DNA of 64,000 nucleotides from contig PAWM01000003.1 in the NCBI GenBank assembly GCA_002714185.1, forward strand, positions 1 to 64,000, written 5' to 3'. The position numbers and the translations under genes were made by a program. This DNA is from Flavobacteriales bacterium. GTDB lineage: Bacteria > Bacteroidota > Bacteroidia > Flavobacteriales > TMED113. Shown piece after piece: positions 57,950-64,000 of the stretch; the stretch's first letter is position 1, and each line of letters begins with the position of its first letter. A model generated the notes under the pieces. That model worked only from the letters and a program-made list of their open reading frames with translations, made no database searches and was not told the DNA's origin.

Positions 57950-58780
57950 CTAATAATCTAAATTAGGGAGTTCTAACTGAGATTCCTTTAAAATTAAATT
58001 ACTTTTTTTCATTTTCCCATCAGTAGTGAGAACAACTAGATTAGATTCTTCTAATACTGATGAATAGATATTTTTAATGTTATAGCAATTTTCAAATCCT
58101 TTTCCATAACCAATTTCAAAACAAAGTTTTTGGACAAAATAATCATCTTCGTAATACATATAAATCATTGCATCAAGTGAATTACCTAATTTAAAGCAAC
58201 GTCTTGTTTCGATATAAAAATTATAATCATCTATTTTAAATAGATCATAATCTATGTGACTTACACTGACCATATGTTCTGCAATAGATTCTCTTATTTG
58301 ATTTTGGATTTTTGGCTTAACATAATCAATAATCAGCTGATAATACACTGGAGAAACACCATAATCCTGTAGTACTATTAAAACATACCGATCAAATAAA
58401 ATATTATTTATTTGAACTTTATTTAAATCATCAATAATTTCTTCATTAGCATCTTGATTAGCTTGGTCAGTAGCGAGTTTAATATCTTCTTGAATTTGAG
58501 CCAAATTCCAATTTGATTTTAATTCATCATTAAAGTTTACCTTTTTAGCTAATCTTTTATATATCCATCTAGTTTCTCCTGAGGGGAGCAATACACTGTA
58601 CCAATTATTATTCTCACCGTTCATTATATAAATTTCCTCAGCAAATGCATGTCCTACTATTGGTGAAGAGGTTGAGGGAAGCATTCTTATGTTTATATCA
58701 GGTTTAATTATTTGAATATATTCTTGCGAATATAAACTACATGATATAATTAATATTATTTGTAAAATGTAATTTTTCAT
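57950..58780 (-). CDS. secreted SH3-domain protein
   Basis: With the ATG at 58780 the protein has 276 residues and a signal peptide (about 1-19, CSLYSQ). A bacterial SH3 domain covers about 22-80 (INIRMLPSTSSPIVGHA, NNWYSVLLPSGETRWIYKRL). The remaining 190 residues are helical then beta-rich, with no family I recognise. SH3b domains often bind cell-wall peptides. It is followed by the CDGSH gene after four bases. A TATATTTG lies eight bases before the ATG. Confidence 0.75.
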   Translation of the reverse strand: MKNYILQIILIISCSLYSQEYIQIIKPDINIRMLPSTSSPIVGHAFAEEIYIMNGENNNWYSVLLPSGETRWIYKRLAKKVNFNDELKSNWNLAQIQEDIKLATDQANQDANEEIIDDLNKVQINNILFDRYVLIVLQDYGVSPVYYQLIIDYVKPKIQNQIRESIAEHMVSVSHIDYDLFKIDDYNFYIETRRCFKLGNSLDAMIYMYYEDDYFVQKLCFEIGYGKGFENCYNIKNIYSSVLEESNLVVLTTDGKMKKSNLILKESQLELPNLDY

Positions 58781-58787
58781 AATAAAC

Positions 58788-58795
58788 CAAATATA
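58788..58795 (-). promoter_or_regulatory. candidate -7 element for the SH3-protein gene
   Basis: The minus strand reads TATATTTG only eight bases before the ATG at 58780. A TTG lies 15 bases further upstream, shorter than usual spacing. Confidence 0.3.
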
Positions 58796-58899
58796 ATAAA
58801 ATTGAATTAACAATATTTCTAATCTTATTCATTGGGTATGCTACTATTCTAAAATTTAGGTTTTGGAATGATTGTTCTAATATTTAGAGAAAATAATTG

Positions 58900-58907
58900 T
58901 AAATTTG
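58900..58907 (+). promoter_or_regulatory. candidate -7 element for the lysyl-oxidase-like gene
   Basis: TAAATTTG fits TAnnTTTG, 83 bases before the ATG; the nearest TTG is 25 bases upstream. A weak sigma-54-like CAGCA-N6-TTGCTT at 58931-58946 lies closer to the gene, so the promoter type is uncertain. Confidence 0.3.
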
Positions 58908-58989
58908 CTTTCCCGTAAAATAATTATGCACAGCAAAAATTTTGCTTGTATAACTTTTTATTTATATATTTATACAAAAATCTATTACT

Positions 58990-61239
58990 ATGAAAATAAA
59001 TTTACACTTCCTTAGCTTTATAATAGCACTTCTGGTTATAAGTTCAAATCAGCTAATTGCCCAATGTACAATTAATGATGCTACTGACTGCGAATGCTTA
59101 GATCCTACACAAACTGACTGCGATTTACTTCCTGATATTCAACTTTCATGGTTCGGAATAATTGATGTTAGTGATGGGCCTACTGAGTACTCTCAAGATT
59201 ATAACGGTGCTGATGCTGGAAGACTTCGAATAAGTGCCTCTACTCCTAATGATGGAGCGGGTCCACTAACAGTGAGGGGTGTTGATGAAAATGGATGGGC
59301 ATATTTTGTATGTGGGAACGATACTATTATTGACACCGATCCATCATCTAATTTATCTTCATTTTATTGTGATAATGGGGAAGAAGCTAGACAAATAACA
59401 TGGCAGAGGATTTACCATAGAAACTCTGACGGAACTATGTCATATTATGATAGAATGGCCGGCAGCATGACTTATCACCCAACTCACGGACATAACCATA
59501 GTGATGATTGGGGGGTTTTTACATTAAGAAAACTAGACCCTAACGAACCTAATCCACTGAATTGGCCTATTGTAAGTGATGGTGCAAAAATGGGATTTTG
59601 TTTAATGGATTATGGAACATGTGGAACTGGAACAAATTCGACATATTATGGTCATTGCAGAGATGAAAATAGATACAGTCCTGACTACTTAGCATTATTC
59701 CCTGAATATGATGACGGCACAAATGGAGGAACTATAAAAGTAAATAGTGATTATCCAAATTTTGGTCTCGGAGGAGGACAATATGGATGTAGTCCTATTG
59801 AACAGGGAATATCAGCAGGCTGGCTAGATTTATATGGTGAATGGCTAGATGATCAATGGATTAACTTGGAGCCCGGGCTTTGTAATGGACTATATTGGAT
59901 TATTGGTGAAGTTGATAGAAATAATGATTACTTAGAGTCTAATGAAGACAACAACTGGACAGCTGTACAAGTTGAATTAACACAACAATTAGATGGTGAC
60001 GGATATAATATTGAAATTGTGACAGATCAAGACGGTAATCCTAATATCTGTGATGGTGAAGTTATTACTCTGAGTCCATCTTCCTTAACAGCTGACTCAT
60101 ATCTTTGGTCCACTGGTGAAACAACACCATCCATCGAAGTAGGTGAAAGTGGCCAATATAGCTTAAGTACAACTAGTGCATGCGGTGAGGGGGAATCTCA
60201 AATAGTAACAGTAACAGTAAATGATCCGATTGAAACACCAACTACAAATGATGTTACAATTGAAATGGGAGGTAGTGCAATTTTAAATGCATCCGGGACT
60301 GGTAACATAATTTGGCAAAATGCTAGCGGGGAAGTTCTTGCAGAGGGTAATGAATATATTTCAGAGCCATTATATGAAAACACGACCTACTATGTTGTAA
60401 ATGAAGATATATTAGTTGAAGCACCTGCTGAACTCTCCACCGGTGCTCCAAATCATGAAGGTGATAGTGAGTACAGTGGTGGTATTTACAATGGAGGATT
60501 ATTATTTAATGCAAATTCTACTTTTACACTAAATAGTGTAAAAGTATATACAGAATATGCTGGTCAAAGAACATTAGAGCTTCATAATGAAAATGGAGAT
60601 GTTGTAAACAGTCAAATAGTTTACATTCCAGATACTGGCGATAATGGTCAAGAAATAGAACTAAACTGGGAAATAATTGCTGGAAATAGTTACATCATAA
60701 CTACTAACTTTGATATGAATAATGAAAACTTTGGAAATAACAATCCAATGTTAAGAAGAACAACTGACGACCTACCTGATTTCCCATATACAATTGAAAA
60801 TATTGTAGAAATTACAGAGGGGATGTATGATGATGGTGACGGTCCAGGATTTTCAACTTCGTATTATTATTATTTTTATGACTGGAAAATAGATAATGAG
60901 TGGAATTTAGGTGGAACTTCTTGTTTGAGTGAACCTGTAGAAGTGAATGTTTTAATAGACAACAGTACTGAAATTACTGAAAATAATTCAACACTTTTAT
61001 CAATTTATCCAAATCCTGCATATGATAATTTAAATGTTATTTTTCATACAAATTTAAATATGTTAGAAGGCGGAATATATGACCACCTTGGGCAAAAGGT
61101 AAGCAATGTAAATGTTAATAACATACAAGAAAGCGAAAAATTAACAATTAATATTTCCAATTTGTCATCAGGCTTATACTTTATATCTTTTAGTAATGCA
61201 ACAAATAATATTAATAAACCATTTACTATAGGTAAATAG
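58990..61239 (+). CDS. secreted lysyl-oxidase-like protein with Ig-like and type IX sorting domains
   Basis: This 749-residue exported protein has a signal peptide (about 1-25). The lysyl-oxidase-like domain (about 45-330) shows the His-rich metal site THGHNHSDDW (His166, His168, His170, with His163 before). It also shows GFCLMDYGTC, GISAGWLDLYG, LCNGLYWIIGEVDRNNDYLESNEDNN. Two Ig-like stretches and a concanavalin-like region follow. The C-terminus is a type A sorting domain (LSIYPNPAYDNLNV, then SSGLYFISF). Bacterial lysyl oxidase homologues could oxidise amines, but activity on proteins is unproven. The following propeller gene starts two bases later. Confidence 0.82.
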   Translation: MKINLHFLSFIIALLVISSNQLIAQCTINDATDCECLDPTQTDCDLLPDIQLSWFGIIDVSDGPTEYSQDYNGADAGRLRISASTPNDGAGPLTVRGVDENGWAYFVCGNDTIIDTDPSSNLSSFYCDNGEEARQITWQRIYHRNSDGTMSYYDRMAGSMTYHPTHGHNHSDDWGVFTLRKLDPNEPNPLNWPIVSDGAKMGFCLMDYGTCGTGTNSTYYGHCRDENRYSPDYLALFPEYDDGTNGGTIKVNSDYPNFGLGGGQYGCSPIEQGISAGWLDLYGEWLDDQWINLEPGLCNGLYWIIGEVDRNNDYLESNEDNNWTAVQVELTQQLDGDGYNIEIVTDQDGNPNICDGEVITLSPSSLTADSYLWSTGETTPSIEVGESGQYSLSTTSACGEGESQIVTVTVNDPIETPTTNDVTIEMGGSAILNASGTGNIIWQNASGEVLAEGNEYISEPLYENTTYYVVNEDILVEAPAELSTGAPNHEGDSEYSGGIYNGGLLFNANSTFTLNSVKVYTEYAGQRTLELHNENGDVVNSQIVYIPDTGDNGQEIELNWEIIAGNSYIITTNFDMNNENFGNNNPMLRRTTDDLPDFPYTIENIVEITEGMYDDGDGPGFSTSYYYYFYDWKIDNEWNLGGTSCLSEPVEVNVLIDNSTEITENNSTLLSIYPNPAYDNLNVIFHTNLNMLEGGIYDHLGQKVSNVNVNNIQESEKLTINISNLSSGLYFISFSNATNNINKPFTIGK

Positions 61240-61240
61240 T

Positions 61241-62512
61241 ATGTATTATTTGAAACAGCTTAGTTGCTTGATATTTTTCTTAAGCAATGTAATGATTGCA
61301 CAAGAGCTAAATGAAATAATAACATATAATACTGATAACTCGGGACTTGCTTTTAATCAAATCAACTGTATTGAATTTGATGATGCAAACAGATTATGGG
61401 TTGGTACTGAAAATGGTTTAAGTGTATTCGAACCGAATAACAACACCTGGTTAAATCTTAATACAATCAATACACCTTGGATTAATTTTCCAACAAATCA
61501 AATAAAATCTATTGAATGGGCCGACGATTTATCAAGTATGTTAATTGGTACTTCAGATGGAATAGTAAAATATATAGATAATGATGGCGAATTAACTGAG
61601 AATAACAGTGAAAATATATGGATTCCGTCATTTGGCAATTCATGTTCGGCAAATAATTCAATTATAAATTGTTTACTTTATTATGAAGGTGTATGGTCTG
61701 GCTCTGCAGATGGTTTATGCATCCAATATTTAGGGCCGGAAGGAAATTGGCTTAATCTCAATGATTCAGAAAATTTATATTCAAATAACTTTACTAGTAT
61801 AAAAAAGAACCCCAATAATGATATAATAGGTATTGGTACAGTTAATGGAGGACTAATCATGTATGATGGTGAGTTTAATGTATATTATTCTGAAAATTCT
61901 GATATATTAGATAACTCTGTTTTAGATTTAGTATTTGATGATAATAATAATACTCTCATCACTACTCCTCAAGCTGGATTAGGTATTTTAACTTACGAAG
62001 GATCCTGGATATGGTTAAATACTGAAAATTCCGAAATATCAAGTAATAGTTTACAAAATATAACAGTAGATAATAATAATAATCTCTGGATAACGACATT
62101 AGAGAACGGTTTAATTAATTATAAAAACAATATTTTTTATAACTACTCTACTGAGAATTCTAATTTACCTGACAATAAAATTAATTGCTTAAAATTTGGT
62201 CCCAATAATAACCTATGGCTTGGCACAAACAACTCTGGACTTATTAAAATAACTAATCCTACACTAGGTATAGAATCTCAAAATAAAGAAAAGATATGTG
62301 TTTTTCCTACTATATTTAATTATGAAATTAATATTGAATTAAATAATTATGCAATTATTCAAATTATAAGTCAACAAGGAAAATTATTAAGAAAAATATC
62401 ACTAGAATCAGGAATTCACCAAATAAACACCATCCAACTTGAGTCTGGATTATACTATGTCTTAATTCAAACAGAAAATTATAATCTAGTAGAAAAAATT
62501 ATAAAATACTAA
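61241..62512 (+). CDS. secreted beta-propeller protein with type IX sorting domain
   Basis: This 423-residue exported protein has a signal peptide (about 1-22). Repeated blades carry the two-component-regulator-propeller pattern: INCIEFDDANRLWVGTENGLSVFE, IKSIEWADDLSSMLIGTSDGIVKY, LQNITVDNNNNLWITTLENGLINY, INCLKFGPNNNLWLGTNNSGLIKI. Unlike hybrid sensors there is no kinase or membrane segment. Instead a type A sorting domain ends the protein (VFPTIFNYEINIEL, then ESGLYYVLIQT). It is likely surface-attached and co-transcribed with the lysyl-oxidase-like gene. Confidence 0.8.
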   Translation: MYYLKQLSCLIFFLSNVMIAQELNEIITYNTDNSGLAFNQINCIEFDDANRLWVGTENGLSVFEPNNNTWLNLNTINTPWINFPTNQIKSIEWADDLSSMLIGTSDGIVKYIDNDGELTENNSENIWIPSFGNSCSANNSIINCLLYYEGVWSGSADGLCIQYLGPEGNWLNLNDSENLYSNNFTSIKKNPNNDIIGIGTVNGGLIMYDGEFNVYYSENSDILDNSVLDLVFDDNNNTLITTPQAGLGILTYEGSWIWLNTENSEISSNSLQNITVDNNNNLWITTLENGLINYKNNIFYNYSTENSNLPDNKINCLKFGPNNNLWLGTNNSGLIKITNPTLGIESQNKEKICVFPTIFNYEINIELNNYAIIQIISQQGKLLRKISLESGIHQINTIQLESGLYYVLIQTENYNLVEKIIKY

Positions 62513-62519
62513 TCTATAA

Positions 62520-62804
62520 TTACCTTGAATGGTATGCAATATTGACAATTTGTTTTACAGATTTATCGTGAATGGAATAAAAGGACTTTTTACCTTCTTT
62601 TTTAACTTTAATCACATTATTTTTTCTTAAAATACTTAGATGAAGTGAAATTATAGGCTGATCTATGGATAAATCATATATTATATCAGTTACTGTCATC
62701 GAAGTATTACGACTTAATGCAATTATAATTCGTAATCTTATTGGATGACCAAGAGACTTTAATAAAGAAGCTGTTTTAGAAATAGAATTTGACTGATTTA
62801 TCAT
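62520..62804 (-). CDS. ArsR-family winged-helix transcription regulator
   Basis: This 94-residue DNA-binding protein has the ArsR start LLKSLGHPIRLRIIIAL (about 14-30), the recognition helix QPIISLHLSILRKNNVI (about 49-65) and a wing KKEGKKSFYSI. No metal-binding cysteines are present, so it is not a metal sensor of the classic type. It lies 14 bases downstream of rpoN and is probably co-transcribed with it. Its targets are unknown. Confidence 0.87.
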   Translation of the reverse strand: MINQSNSISKTASLLKSLGHPIRLRIIIALSRNTSMTVTDIIYDLSIDQPIISLHLSILRKNNVIKVKKEGKKSFYSIHDKSVKQIVNIAYHSR

Positions 62805-62818
62805 AATAATTTACAGAA

Positions 62819-64000
62819 TTATAGTTTTTTTCTTAGCCTAGCTACAGGTATATTTAATTTTTCTCTATATTTAGCTACAGTTCGTCTTGCAATATTATAA
62901 CCTTTCTTATTTAGAAAATCAACAAGTGCTTGATCTGTTAACGGTTCTTCCATTGGCTCTGTTGATATTTTTTCTTTAATAATACTTTTTACTTCTTTAA
63001 CAGACACATTAACTCCATCCTTTTTAGACATTGACTCAGAAAAGTAATATTTAAGAGATTTTATTCCGTATGGTGTTTCAACATATTTACTATTGACCAC
63101 TCTTGAAACAGTAGAAATATCCATTTTAATATCTTCAGAAACATCTTTGAGAATCATAGGGGATAAATCCTTTTCATCTCCACTTAAGAAATAATTCTTT
63201 TGAATTTTAATTATACTAGTAATCGTTAAAATTAATGTTTGTTGTCTTTGCTGAATAGCATTAATAAACCATTTTGCAGAATCTAATTTTTGTTTAACAA
63301 ATAAAAAAGCCTGTTTTTTTTCTTTATTTAAGCCTTGACCTTGCTCTTTATATAGATTAAGCATATTCAAATAGTCTTTACTAATATTAAGAGATGGTGC
63401 ATTTCTAGAATTCAAAGTAAATTGTATTTCATCATTATTAATAGTGATTGAAAAATCTGGAATAATTTGTTGACTATACTTTGTATCTGTGGAATTGAGT
63501 GCTGGTTTAGGGTTTAGCTTTTCAATTTCTGCTATTGCAAGCTTTAATTTAGATTCATCAACCTTGAATTTATCACATATTTTTTTATAATGTTTATTTA
63601 CAAATTGTTTGAATTGCAAATTCATAATTTCAATTGCAAATAAAATGGATTCTGTTTTTTCTTTTCTTAGTAATTGAAGCAATAAACATTCTTGTAAATT
63701 TTGCGCACCTACACCTGGAGGGTCGAATCCTTTTACAATTGATAATATGTTTTCTACTTCAGCATACTTTGCTATCAGATTTTCCCTGAAAACTAAATCA
63801 TCAACAATTTCATAAGTTGTTCTTCGAATATAGCCATCGTCATCTATACACCCAATGATATAATTTGCAATTTTATATTCTTTCTCATCTAACTTGATTT
63901 CTCCAAGTTGAAGTTTTAAAATATCTAATGTTGTTTGACCACCAATAAGAACTGATTTAGATTGTGTCTCATCATCTGAAATATTATTACTATATAATTT
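62819..64000 (-). CDS. rpoN: RNA polymerase sigma-54 factor (5' end outside window)
   Basis: The reading frame is open from the right edge of the window (393 residues visible). Sigma-54 features in order are an ATLDIL-like core-binding region near the edge (QTTLDILKLQL), FDPPGVGAQNLQECLLLQL (about 89-107), the core-binding domain, the HTH region with DISTVSRVVNSKYVETPYGI (about 300-320), and the RpoN box ARRTVAKYRE near the C-terminus. The box differs from the canonical ARRTVTKYRE at one residue. The stop is at 62819. An apparent TTG start at 63682 is internal. Missing are the first 80-100 residues, including the activator-responsive region I. Confidence 0.96.
   Translation of the reverse strand, partial: KLYSNNISDDETQSKSVLIGGQTTLDILKLQLGEIKLDEKEYKIANYIIGCIDDDGYIRRTTYEIVDDLVFRENLIAKYAEVENILSIVKGFDPPGVGAQNLQECLLLQLLRKEKTESILFAIEIMNLQFKQFVNKHYKKICDKFKVDESKLKLAIAEIEKLNPKPALNSTDTKYSQQIIPDFSITINNDEIQFTLNSRNAPSLNISKDYLNMLNLYKEQGQGLNKEKKQAFLFVKQKLDSAKWFINAIQQRQQTLILTITSIIKIQKNYFLSGDEKDLSPMILKDVSEDIKMDISTVSRVVNSKYVETPYGIKSLKYYFSESMSKKDGVNVSVKEVKSIIKEKISTEPMEEPLTDQALVDFLNKKGYNIARRTVAKYREKLNIPVARLRKKL

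Noticed and set aside
62221-62240. Second TTGGCACAA match as a sigma-54 promoter
   Set aside because: It lies inside the propeller gene coding for LGTNN and lacks the downstream TTGC part.
63680-63682. TTG as the rpoN start
   Set aside because: The same frame is open to the window edge and encodes the conserved FDPPGVGAQNLQE segment upstream, so the TTG is internal.

Overview
The window is chromosomal DNA from an AT-rich member of the Bacteroidota, most likely a marine relative of the Flavobacteriia. The evidence is type IX secretion and gliding genes (porU, porV, a porP/sprF-family gene, gldJ, gldA), several secreted proteins with type IX C-terminal sorting domains, TAnnTTTG promoter elements, no visible Shine-Dalgarno pattern, and flavobacterial gene versions such as long-form phhA and short atpC. 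Genes are packed tightly, often with 4-base ATGA overlaps. I see no phage, insertion sequence or CRISPR array. No gene-free stretch exceeds 300 bases; the longest, 49292-49539, holds a tRNA, two promoters and a terminator.

Layout. 1-160: tRNA-Ile with its own promoter. 165-10547 (minus): porU-porV-ispF, then pdhA-pdhC-phhA-SDR. 10702-15458 (plus): porP/sprF-like, gldJ, terminator, murF. 15459-19660 (minus): secA, DUF2795 gene, cobalamin adenosyltransferase, tRNA-Leu. 19767-22365 (plus): flavin reductase, a DUF3127 gene broken by an in-frame TGA, and a short-chain fatty acid transporter. 22351-26045: oppC-like permease, ruvC, HIT protein, greA, and a porV-like gene. 26077-34312 (minus): a 1479-residue secreted protein and a TonB-dependent receptor, sharing a strong promoter with the porV-like gene. 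34424-37933: lipoprotein, sahH, phosphopantetheinyl transferase, pnuC, NadR-like kinase. 38009-40129: a 706-residue secreted paralogue of the 1479-residue protein. 40137-49455: ribF, atpD-atpC, YiiX-like hydrolase, dtd, rsgA, gldA, metK, der, era, tRNA-fMet. 49540-62512: an accessory, secretion-rich stretch with an EF-hand protein, trypsin, Rieske oxygenase, lipoprotein, M14 carboxypeptidase, redoxin, two small Trp-rich proteins, a YwaF-like membrane protein, a small CDGSH protein, an SH3 protein, a lysyl-oxidase-like protein and a propeller protein. 62520-64000 (minus): an ArsR-type regulator and rpoN, which runs off the edge.

How it fits together. The left third holds core type IX machinery (PorU sortase, PorV shuttle, GldJ, a PorP/SprF barrel). 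The right half supplies likely clients of that machinery: two large paralogous exported proteins, two proteases, a lysyl-oxidase-like protein and a propeller protein. Three neighbouring clients share a short, unusual C-terminal tail. The best candidate for an undescribed system is the TonB receptor / 1479-residue protein / PorV-like cassette, with its paralogue 7.5 kb away. Other points worth checking are the DUF3127 nonsense codon, a sigma-54-like promoter before the Trp-rich pair, and the overlooked CDGSH gene.
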